Assembly: GCF_018139145.2 (NCBI RefSeq)
Contig: NC_059476.1
Coordinates: forward strand, 12,579,001 to 12,643,000
From: Gymnogyps californianus
Lineage: Eukaryota; Chordata; Aves; Accipitriformes; Cathartidae
Reading direction: 5' to 3'
DNA: 64,000 bases
The notes beneath the pieces are model-generated. The model saw only the letters and a program-made list of their open reading frames with translations. It was not told the origin of the DNA and did no database searches. The translations under genes were made by a program, and so were the position numbers. Numbering within the stretch: position 1 is the stretch's first letter; each line of letters starts with the position of its first letter. Shown here piece by piece: positions 34,401 through 45,408 of the stretch.

Positions 34401-36360
34401 AATTGCTTTTTTGCCATCACAAGAGGGGACAGGCTTAGGAAGTGAAGGTTTGACCTGAAGCCCAGCTACTCCAGCAAGTGAGGACCTGATGGCAGCAAGG
34501 CTCAGTGGCTCCAGGGGAAAGTGTGCAAAGCTGACATTGCGGAGGTGAGGAGCAGCCTCCTCATAGCTAAGTTTCAACTTAAAAATGTTGGCTTAAATCT
34601 TCAGGATTCCTCGTTATTATTCATCTGATGCTTTGCATTTTCTTTCTGCTGCTTTTAAGCAGTAGGAATCATAACTGTTTCTTTACATCACATCAGCTCT
34701 GTGTACCATCTCTATTACACCCGCTCATTAGGCTTTGGCTCTTGCAGATTGGAAAAGTTGCGGGACGTGGACCATCTCTGATGCTCTTTGTGCTCTGCAC
34801 TTGTGTCACGCCTCCCTGCCAAAGCTGGCTGCAACCATCTCTCCTTTGAGTGTGATAGCAGCAGCAGCATGTACTCATCTCAGTTTCCATCTTTCGTAGG
34901 CAGTTCCAAACAAGAGGATGTGCATGTCCTTGGGTGTCTTTCAACTGACTTTGGAGCAAGCCCGCAATGAATTGGGACTAGCACAGTGTGGGGGAAGGAA
35001 GAGATGCTGCCTGTGATTACTATTTGAACTTGATAAGGGGATGGGAAGGGAAAGGAAAAAGGAGTTCTGAGGCAGGACTGAATTGTTAATGCTTTCCACA
35101 GTCACACCTGAATTTCAGCCCCTGCTAATATTCCCAGGGAAATCACAACTCACACACATACATACACACAGGTTTAATTTCAGCAGTAAATGAAGTCATA
35201 ATGCAAACAGAAAGCTAACAGCAGGGAAGGCTATGCTTGGCCAGGTCTGCTCGTGCTACAAGTAATACATATGCACCAGTGCAAAAAACTGGCCCCAGAG
35301 AGCAGTTAAGTCTTTCTTGCAGAAAACACACACTGAGAAGGCAACCGTAACTTTTAACTACAGCTTCCTACAAAAGAAAGTGCTCTGGTCTTTAATATCA
35401 GAAAGGGGAAGAGATGAGGGAGGGCGAAGCAGTACAGAAATCAGGTGGAGGACAGGTTGGAAACCTGCCTGCTTTTAGTGAACAGAGGCACAGGGACAGG
35501 AAGACATTTCCAATGAAAATGCTAGATCTGCCTGGTCTGAATTTTGCACATGTTTGTACCTGGGTGGTGATGATAGGGGAATTACTGCAGAGTGTTCAGG
35601 AGAGTGCTGGGTGAGGAAAGCCATGGCTGAGGAGGCCATGGCATCACCTCTGCCTCTGAGAGCTGAAGTTGAGCTGACACCTGGGAGCTGCTAACTGAAG
35701 GAAAGTGTTTCTGGATCAGCATGGTACACCATGGGCTAGGCCAGGTCTTGCACTGGAGAAGCCAACAGTGTTCCTGTGCAGTACACAACAAGGCTGGGGC
35801 TGGTTTTGTCTTGTGAGCTTGAGAACTGTGCGATTAAGACATGACCCACAGTAAGCAGTCCTACAGCTGATCTTCACCGGGTCAGAGCCTAACCTTCATC
35901 CCTGAAACAGAAGTCGGTTCCACCCATGCAAGGTGAGAGTAACGACCTTTCTAAATTGGCTGCAAAATGCTTCATGTAAAATTAACTCAATGTGGTTTGG
36001 ACTTCTTCAACAGTGCTGAAGCTCTAAGGAGGAAGAGAGTGAGAAGAGCTCCATGTGTAGCTCACCTCTGCCTCGCCCCTGCATGAGCATGCTCCCACCA
36101 CTCTGTGGAGGACAGTAAGAGGGCTTAGGAGAAAGGGCAATCACTTGCCCTTCTAGCCTCAGTGACTGCCAGAGTGCTTTTTTGACCATGCAGGGCTGCT
36201 TGTCTTACTAAACAGTTTACAGGCCAAGTTCTGCTGCTGCAGCCCCAAGCACTCTCAGGAGGAGGAATGGTATTTGGGCTTCCCATCTCTGCGAGTACCC
36301 CACGGGCAATGTGCCACTGGGGAGGTCTGCGTGGAAACCGGAAACAAGACATACAGAATT

Positions 36361-36481
36361 AGAGAAAAAGAACAAAAAAGGAAACAAGGAAATAAATCAG
36401 AGCAAGGAAAGAGGAAAGAAAATAAGAGAGGAAGAAAAGAGGAAAGAAAAGAAGACAGGAAAGAAAAGGAAAGAAAAGAAG
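36361..36481. repeat. Polypurine (AAAG/GAAA-rich) tract
   Basis: About 120 bp made almost only of A and G in irregular GAAA, AAAG and GGAA units, with a few C and T interruptions. Polypurine tracts of this length can adopt triplex structures. Open frames here are artefacts of low complexity. Confidence 0.85.
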
Positions 36482-39400
36482 TGGCAGCAGAGTAGGGTAA
36501 GGAGCTTGGAGGGGCTTTGTCTGCCCAGCCCAGGGGAAGGAGAATGCCCAGCAGGAGTGCGCTGGATGCCTCCCCTTCCCTTGCCCCCAGCACTGCATTT
36601 CCATGGCAGGTACCTGCCCTTCAGTTTCTGGGGCCAAGGGAGCAGGGAACAATGCATAACTGGAGATGTGAGGACTAGGCAGAGCATTAGTGGGGTATAA
36701 TCTGTTCACCGAGGAGCAGCAGAGTTGCATTACTGTTTACTCAGCTGCGGCCTGTGGGCATGCAGGTCTCCCCAGCGTGACCCAGCCGGGGACGAGCAGA
36801 GCGTGGCACGGCCACTGCTTCCTTTAGCAGGTGGCCCTGTGTCGTGGAGAAAGTCTGGGATCTGGAGATCCAGACTTGGAGAAGACTGGGCTGTGGATCT
36901 GAAAGCTGAGCTTGTTCTTTCCTAGCAATCCAAGCTATGTCACAGTGTCAGGCGTGGTGTTGCTGATGGCAGCACATGAAAGTCCCTGAGCAGGATTCCC
37001 ATGAGTTAAGTGAGGTATAAATGTGCAGACAGGGATGGTGAGGAGGGTTTGGAGGATTCCCTTTTTGCTAGGAAGCACTGACACACTTGAACTCACAGTG
37101 GCAGTTCAGGTGAATTCCTCCCAGAGGATTTTTTGGAACATATATATTTTTATTTGCCAACATGTCCTGTTCCAATCTTGCAAAGTTGTTACGTCAGAGT
37201 GAACTTCTGTTTGATGTTCTAGCTCTGTTATCACAAACTGTAGCGTTTTTGAAAGTAAAAATACTACGAAATATATTACAGATACAACAAAATTCTGATT
37301 TCTCAGAATTGATTATTTCCCTTGAATGTCTGGTACACTGAAAAAACCAACAAGAATCAAACAAAAAAACCTCCCCAGCCTCCCAAGATTTTGCTTTTTT
37401 ACCCTGATCTGGTACAGGAATTATATTTACAGCCTTAAATTCTTTATGACAAGAAGACTCATTGCTTATTGCCACACCCAGAGTACAGGTAACCTCTCTT
37501 CTTATCTGGAATAGTTTTAATCTAAGCAGTCTTCCAGAGAGTATCAACTGACTCATGCAACTGGCCCTTCTTTAAAAATAAGGCTAAATTATGAAAATAA
37601 AGAAGATATAAAGTCAAGGTCTAAGAAAAACTCTGAATATTAAGATGAAGTTTACTTTTCTCTCACAAGAACCCAGTACTTAAAAAATACCCTACCAGAA
37701 CAGGAAACATTCAAAAAACTTCCAAATAACAAATCTTTATACATCAAGACAGCTTTAAAATGTTCCTTTTCTTTCTTTCAACCTTTCTCACCCAAGTAGG
37801 AGGGTAAGCTTTCTTGTTGCAGAGTCTTAAGCAAACACTGTAAATATTTGGAGACTCAAATGACTAGATTAGCAGTGATGCCGTCATTAACAGCAGTGAC
37901 AGGAAAGTGTCAGAGTTGCAACTTTTTATGTTTTTTAATTGGCCCTGCGATTGTATTGTCAAAACATTTACCCAAGGGTGTGATTAATAATAATAGGTGA
38001 CAGCTTCAATTATCCTCAAACATATTAGAAAATATCAGCACTCAGATACAATCTTTAAAAGCATATCTTAAGCTGCTTGTACAAGCTCACTGTGACAAGA
38101 ATAAATACAGAGATAAAATTTGGAATTAAAACACTTGCTTATTTTAATCAGGGTTTGGTTTTTTTTCTTTAAGCAGCATGGAGATGAAATATTTATGTAC
38201 ACATCAGTACTTATCTGAGGATCACTAAACATTTTGCCTGCAGTTTTTCTGAGTTCTTTAATTCAGTCCCTGACACAGGGATGACATTGAGAAGCAAAGT
38301 CATCTGACGCTGTGTTAACGATATACAGCCCATCAGAATTTTTGAAGAATAAAAATAAAACCTCCGAACCCCTAAATAAAATTGAGTAAAACCATGAGGT
38401 CTCTTACACACCTGAGCCACAGGCTTTCCTTTGCAACCAAAGAAAAAGTAAGCTTTGTGTCTTCATATATTTCATTTCCTTCCATCTTTTGCTTGTGTGA
38501 TGCACGGTGATGCATTTATCTTTTTTCTGTTTGTTGTTTGCAATCAGTTCGTGGACCATATTCTCTTCTCCAAAGGAAGAACGGTTGTTCACAGCCCCAG
38601 GAAGAGGCACATGAGTTTAGTGGCTGTGAGACTGGCTTAGAGAAGGATTCAGGAGACATTTTGTCTTACCATTGACAAACCTTGTAGCACCATGCAATGC
38701 AGGATGGGTAGTGCAGGTACCAATGGCCACAACACGCTTTCCAGTGCCTTCAGCTTTACACTGTAGGGCCAGAAGCCCTGACCAAGATAGCAAGAGAAGG
38801 GAAGAGTCCATCCAGTGTCGTATTAGCTCTAGTGAACAAACCACAATTCCTGATCTTTATCCAGGATTTTTTACTGGTTCTTTACAGTCAGTGAATTCAT
38901 ATCTCCACCTGTCTTCCCTTGAAAATTTTTAAGGCTTTAATGACATTATTAAAGCAAGCTTAGTACTATTTAACTTTTTTAGAACCTTGGTCTCCATCAG
39001 ATCTTTTAAACCAAGGAACAACATACTTTTTGAAGTGATAATGACTAAGTTAGGGGAAAAAAACCCCACAGTTTTTGGGCCCAGCAAAGTTAAAACAATT
39101 GGTTCTCAGACACCGAGAGTATTGTTGTGACAGGTGTGTTGTTGGCAAGAAGAATTGCTGTGTTTGATCCATAAATGATTGAAAGGAACCCAGATCAAAG
39201 TGCTCCATCAGTGTTATTTTTAATTGGGATGGCTCACAGGAATAGTGACCATGCAAAAGTCATGAGCTTCCTTGAAAAAAGGCAGCTGAAATCTCCTTAC
39301 TTAAAGGGCCCTTGGGCAGCATTTCACTTAAGCATGTATTTAATGTTCAGTGAATGACTAGTCATACTGACATATAGGAGATTCCCAAGATAATGAGGGC

Positions 39401-39818
39401 TGGGCAACTGTGCAAGTACTTTTGCCAGTTCCAGAGCTGGGTCATTAAGAATATCTCAGCAATGAGCTATGATTTGAATTGATTTTATTGTTTTGGTTTT
39501 TTTTTAAGAACCAGGTAAGGCTTCTCTGATCACAAACCAGTAAGAAATGACAAGATGAGATCTAATTATACCATCTGGAATATTCTCTTTGACCATAATG
39601 CAAAATTTTTAATGTTTTTTTGTTTGGGTTTCCCCCCCTGCCCTGATTATATGAGTCCAAGGTGCAAAACCTCTAATGCTTCCAGAAAAAGAATTACATG
39701 TTTTAACAAATATATCTAGGGATAGTTTTCTGTTGAGACAGATTTTCCCTTTGCTCTGTCTCATTACACAAAGTCTTTAATTGCAACCTAACAATGTCTG
39801 GCTCACTTCGGTCCATCT

Positions 39819-39967
39819 GGAAAGAAAGAAAGAGAGAAAGAAAGAAAGAAAGGGAGAGAGAAAGAAAGGGAGAGAGAAATAAAGGGAGAGAGAAAGAAAG
39901 GGAGGAAGAAAGAAAGAAAGAGAGGGAGGGAGGAAGGGAGGAAGCAAGGAAGGAAGGAAGGAAGGAG
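39819..39967. repeat. Polypurine (GAAA/GGAA) microsatellite
   Basis: About 149 bp of A and G with only two visible interruptions (T at 39880, C at 39945). It grades from GAAA units with GAGA inserts to GGAA units at the right end (39946-39965). This change in unit suggests at least two expansion episodes. It may be polymorphic in length. Confidence 0.92.
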
Positions 39968-41972
39968 CGGGGGGATGTATGGTAGTGGTGGGGAGGGGTC
40001 TGAAAGGATGCTGAGCCCTAAAATACTGCAGCTAACATCCTCCTGCTGCTTATTCTGCACTTTGATTATGCGAACATCCTGTTCCTCTTTCTAATCCCAC
40101 TAAACTGCGTCTCATTGATTTCCCATGGCAGCAAAGTCAACACATGCTGCATAAAAGACTTATTCCCTTTTATATATTGTTTTAATTTTGCTGCCAGTCA
40201 TTTTCATTGACCATTGCTTTTGGATCGCAAGGCTGAAAGAAGCAAAGCATGCAATCTTCTGGGTTGTAAATCACTTACTTATTTACTAATCCCCCTCTTT
40301 TCTGCCTCTTCTTAATTTTTTTTCTGTTAGGTTTTTTTCTTTTGCTCACTAGTGAAAGTTAGTGGGACTTTGAGTATGTGGATGACGCCACCCCCCTCTG
40401 TTGGAACAACACAGTCAGCACTGCAGTGGCACTGCAGCTCACAGAGCTCTTCATGGCGAGGTCCTCCACCTGCTCCACCAAAGTACCTGCGGGTGGGAAG
40501 AAGCTACCCGGCTGCAGCAGCATAGGCAGCATGCTGAGTCCCAGTCATATAAATCCACTGGGTAAATGTTGTTACCTTGAACACATTATTTCGGGAGATG
40601 GATATCTGAAAGAAGAAAAACAGCATCAAGATGCGAAAGGTGAAAATGAACTTTTGGATATTACAGAAATTACTGAAAAAGAATAAACATCTCTCTAGCT
40701 GAGAAGCCTGGATGAGAATCTATCAGGCAGCTGCATTATCAATCTTATTATATTAAGCATAAGTGTAAACACTGAAAAATTCATGAAGCAGAATGATACA
40801 GTAAAGCCTAGTTAAAACCCAGAGCTTCAGTTTGATATATGCAGTGCTGACAGGCTAAAGTGAAAGGAAAGAAGGAGAAAGAACAAGGGCAGTTTTACAT
40901 GCTCTTTCCTTCACGGATTTTTTAAGATTATTTGCATTCATGAAGTTCAAATGCTGGAAAATGGATCTGTGTGTGTTGCATAGGGCACATCTTACTGATT
41001 CACCTCTGGAGGTTCCTTTCCCTTTCCTCTTGGTCCCAGGGAGCGTTTGCTTTGGTCAGGGTGTTCAAAAGTACAGCCCTGGCTAGTATCAGGTGAGGGC
41101 TAGACTTACCAAAATCTACAAGTATGAGGAGAGAGTTTAGACGTTAGAAAAGGGAGTCAGACTTTCACACTTGGCTGGGAACTCTTTTGGGAATGAGGCC
41201 ATGAAAGTGGCAATGTGGCAACTGCTAGGAATTGAACTCCTTTGCTGCAATGGATTCTACTGGGCATGTGAAGGCATTTCAGACTCAGCTCTGAGCTCTC
41301 TACAAAGTTTAGCTCTGTATGAGCAAAAATTCCATGCTTCATACCTTAGTGCATATATTCTAGATACATGTGATGAGCATCATACAGATATTACAATATG
41401 AGGGCTACTGTAATCGATGATACCTTGGCTGTACTACCAGCGGGCTGCTGAGGATTACACCGCTGCAGGTCTAGATGTGCATGTGTGTGGGGGGACATGC
41501 ATGTTCAAAAAGATTCAATTCCTCCCCAGTTTCACTCAGCGCATTTGCTACTGAGATTCGATAACAAAGGCAGATAAAAACATCCCACTCTCTGAGGATG
41601 TGCAGACAATGCCAATAAAAAGGAGAGGGATCTGAGCTTTGACTCCATAAGTACAAAGAAAGCATAGGGCCTTTTAATACTGAGACTTCAAAGAAAGCCT
41701 CTGCATACAAAAAGGAGGGGGGAAAGGGAAAAGTAAAAAGAGAACCAACAAAAGAAGTTAAGTGTGGAAAAAGACAACTCACTGATGAAAATTTATGGAA
41801 ACCCCAGTGAATAAGCCAGTTAGATATTATACGTACAGAGAAAGAGGACAAATGCAAGTTATATTGGAAGTTATTTGCGCCAAAGAAGAGCCAGATGTTT
41901 TGCTTATGAAGACACACATGAGGTAAAAGGAATAACTACTTGTACTTGTGTACACACAGGGACAATTTCCTT

Positions 41973-41995
41973 GGGGCTGGGGGGGGGGGCGGGGA
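41973..41995 (+). repeat. G-rich run with quadruplex potential
   Basis: GGGG, then an 11-G run (41979-41989), then GGGG, separated only by CT and C. This meets the usual pattern for an intramolecular G-quadruplex, though the long G-run could also be a sequencing problem site. Confidence 0.7.
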
Positions 41996-44849
41996 TTGTG
42001 TTCCTTCAAAGAACCAGACCTTTTCTTTTTTGTGTCTCATTTTCCTTCCTCTAATTTAGGCTTTTCTTTGCTATTGCCCTTGAAGCCCAGATGGACAGGG
42101 CACAGCAATCTGTCCCCTTTACTTTAGGTTGAGAGAAGGAAACCTCTGGAGGACTTTTCCCTGCCTCTCCTGCCCCATCGGACAGGGCTTAACCTAGGCT
42201 GTATGAATATGGGCAGAGAGACGTCCTCCTGCCAGGGCTTTGTTTAGGCTCCTAAATGTTGGAATGAAGAGAGTTGGGGAAATGTAGTCCTCAGGAATCT
42301 ACTGAGTCATTCTGCCCTCATTCTCCAAATCCTCCATAAATACGTAGTACTGGGAGCTATTGTCCCCCTGAAGCACTACGATGTTTGCTTTCTTCATCCC
42401 CCACAAGGCATTGTCCTCCCCATCTCTGCTGGCCAAAGAGGACTTTCTACACTCAAATCAAAAAGTCTTCCTTCTCCCTTAACTGCAGGACTAGGAGATG
42501 AGGCAGAGAACATAGTCCTGTATGCAGGGAAACACAATAGGATTTTTTGCCTGGAGACAAAGAATAATTTTTACTTTATTGTCCAGTAAAGCTGTAGTGC
42601 AAGAGTTTGGAGTCTGTATTTAAGGTATTTAGTGGTGTGGTTGTTGTACTTTCACTTTCCATTAACTGACATGGGATTTGTGGCATTTGGTATATCTCAC
42701 AAGATCTGTGTGAGATACTGAGGCTTGAAAATCATCTTTCTCATCTATTCTAAACTGAAATTTTTGGATACATTTAATATTTTGCCCTTGCACAGTGGAG
42801 GGTACTCATGAGGCAGCCAATCAATCAATCAGTCTCAGAGTGCCTGTTGGGTAAGGACGTTTCTTTTGATATATACAGAAATAAAGTTTGATCCAAAACC
42901 ACAGGCAACCATAGTTCAAGCTTCAGGAACAAAGTGAACAACAACAAAAGCTCTAAAAACAAAGCAAAGAACGAAAGCAGTACCTAACTTCTGATGACAG
43001 CCAAGTAAGTTTTAACAGGTATGTATGTGTGAGTAAACACAGACGTACATGGACACGGCACACAGACACAGATATGCACACTTTGTTTGAATAAACTGAT
43101 TTATTCCCCTTACAGAACAACTTACCTCAAAGCCAATGTTTACAACTAGCCAAAGCTGACTAAGTCCCTGACAGAAATCTCATTAGTTTAAGACTGATAC
43201 TAATGCATTTTGATATTTTATCTTTATATGTGGTATCATAAAGAAATGGAACAATTCAGGGGTTCATCTGACTTTTCTATCAGGTGGACTTGTGCTGCAT
43301 GGCTAAGCCCTAGATTCATCTACATGGTGAGAAGTAACTATAATCTGTAGTGACTAACTAAGCAGGAGTTAAGCTTCATTATCTGAACTTAATCTAGACT
43401 AAAGAGTCAGCAATGCTGGTACCATTTTAAAAACATGAGGACTTCCACTGTGCATGGGGCTCACCTTAGAGATCTGTACTAGCTCTGAAAGTACTGTACA
43501 TATTTTCCAGGTAAGACATGAAATCTATTTACATGTTATGACATCTTTATTTGCAACTCACCAAGAAATGCACTGATTTCAAGGCTGCAAGTCTGAAATA
43601 ATTGTCTTCTTAATACAGTTGACATTTGTGGCCCTTTCTCAGCTTTCATTTGGCTGAGGGATAATGCCATTTGAAAGGGTTAAAAACTTAATTTAATCTC
43701 TTTTGAACTTCTTTCAAGTACTAGGACCTTCTCTGCTGATTATTTTTAGTTATTACATTGACTACATGGTATATATCCAGCCTCCAATGGCATTGTAGGC
43801 AGGAGCATCTCTGTTGTTTTCAGCCTTTTTTCTGCCCTTTATCTAGAATTTTACACCTCATGACAATCATTTGGGTTGTTCAATGGGACAGCCACTGACT
43901 TCATATCAAGGCATTTTGCTAGTTTCACCATGGAAGCTTTCATTTTTACCCACATTCTTTAAAAATAACTTATTGTCGAGAAAATCCCATGGTGAGAAGA
44001 ATGTGCTATTCAATACTGAATAATTGCTACACAGTTTTCTGTCCACATTTTTAAACCCTGACCTAGTCCTTGCACACACACATGCACTCATAGATACACA
44101 CATTTACTCAGTGTTTTCAGGCATCAGAACAAATAAATCAAAGAGAAAGTTTCAGGCTCCTTGATATTCATGATACGCAGTGGAAATGTGCTTGGCTAGG
44201 TTCAGCCATCTCTCAGGCTGCAAAGATGAGTGAATCAAGGACTCTCTGCTCCAAGCCCCGTCCAGCTACAGGGAGACGGGAACATCCCTGAACTGCTTTA
44301 AGGAACAAGAATATATTCCAATGAACTATGCTCTGTATGAGAGACATTCAAAAATCTTATACTGTCTTCAAATTGAGATTTAGAAATGGGAGAACTCATC
44401 ATTTTGGTCATCTCCAGGTTTTTTTGATTTGGTAGTCCTCTGGAATACTTTCATTTTTGCTAACAAGAATAATTTTTAACTAACCTTTCCCTAAGAAATT
44501 TCCTTACAGTTCCAAAATCCTTCAGAAAGTATATGTTCTGGAAATACTGCCATGCTCTGTCTTCAGGCTCAGGAGTTTTACAGTATGCAGAGTAATATGC
44601 AGGGTAATTAATATTTGTCCCAACTAACATGGTAAGAGTCACTGCCCTCCCAGTGATTTCTGCATCCAGGCTTGGCGTGGTAAGCAACTTAAGTTGAAGT
44701 CACCCGTGTGACTTCAAACAGACTGCAGCAATTTTGTTGTTCCTGCTTACTTCTATACAATCTTGAGGGAAAAAAAAGTTTTATTTGCCCCCTTGTGAGT
44801 TATTAAATGTTTTTACAGTTCCAAACTCTTCTTTCTTCTCCTTCTCCCG

Positions 44850-45408
44850 TGTCCTGGTTTTGACTGGGATAGAGTTAGTTTCTTTCCTAGTAGCTGGTAT
44901 AGTGCTGTGTTTTGGATTTAGGATGAGAATAATGTTGATAACACACTGATGTTTTAGCTGTTGCTAAGCAGTGTTTACACTAAGTCAAGGACTTTTCAGC
45001 TTCTCACTCCACTCCACCAGTGAGCAGGCTGGGAGGGCACAAGAAGCTGGGAGGAGACACAGTCAGGACAGCTGACCCAAACTGGCCAAAGGGACATTCC
45101 TACCATATGACGTCATGCCCAGTGTATAACCTAGTGGGAAAGCTGGCCAGGGGCTGCTGCTCGGGAACTGGCTGGGCATCGGTCAGTGGGTGGTGAGCAA
45201 CTGCATTGTGCATCACTTGTTTTGTATATTCTAATTCTATTATTATTATTATTTCCCCTTCCTTTTCTGTCCTATTAAACTGTCTTTATCTCAACCCACG
45301 AATTGTACTTTTTTTTTTTTCCCAATTCTCTCCCCCGTCCCACTGAGCAGGGGGGAGTGAGCAAGCAGCTGTGTGGTGTTTAGCTGCCTGCCAGGTTAAA
45401 CCATGTCA
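44850..45408 (+). mobile_element. Solo LTR of an avian endogenous retrovirus, complete
   Basis: This 559-bp LTR opens with TGTCCTGGTTTTGACTGGGA and closes with GGTTAAACCATGTCA, so it has TG...CA ends with imperfect inverted repeats. It is the same family as 26095-26710 on the other strand and as the fragment at 24198-24503. It carries the upstream block GTTTTGGATTTAGGATGAGA, a palindromic CRE (45108-45115), a TATA-like TATAAC at about 45125, GGGAACTGGCTGGGCATC, a short TTA repeat (about 45237-45252) and an ATTAAA signal at 45274-45279. The flanks TCCCG (44845-44849) and CCCCG (45409-45413) match at 4 of 5 bases, consistent with an aged 5-bp target duplication. No internal retroviral genes are present. 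Confidence 0.92.
45108..45115 (+). promoter_or_regulatory. Palindromic CRE (TGACGTCA) in LTR promoter
   Basis: TGACGTCA is the full CREB/ATF recognition palindrome. It lies about 10 bp upstream of the LTR's TATA-like sequence, where a promoter-proximal activator site would be expected. The minus-strand sister LTR has no intact copy at the matching place (it reads around CCATGGAACACCATGCCC). Binding in cells is inference. Confidence 0.55.

Larger units (their letters stand above)
34401..44849. other. Gene-free unique DNA with simple-sequence tracts
   Basis: No gene is recognisable in 10.4 kb. It contains two long purine-rich tracts (36361-36481 and 39819-39967), a G-run at 41973-41995 and a small GC-richer patch at about 40380-40555. 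The frames in the purine tracts are low-complexity lysine/glutamate or serine/phenylalanine strings, not proteins. Confidence 0.6.

Noticed and set aside
36255..36730. Open frames of 73-129 codons on both strands
   Set aside because: They are translations of a polypurine tract, giving lysine/glutamate strings on one strand and serine/phenylalanine/leucine strings on the other.
39794..40060. Arginine/lysine/glutamate-rich frame and its reverse-strand partner
   Set aside because: Pure artefact of the GAAA/GGAA microsatellite.
40332..40686. Possible exon: pyrimidine tract plus CACTAG followed by a 102-codon frame
   Set aside because: The frame has an in-frame stop (TAG at 40360-40362) just after the proposed splice site and begins only at a GTG codon. 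No domain is visible, and the GC-richer patch alone is not evidence.
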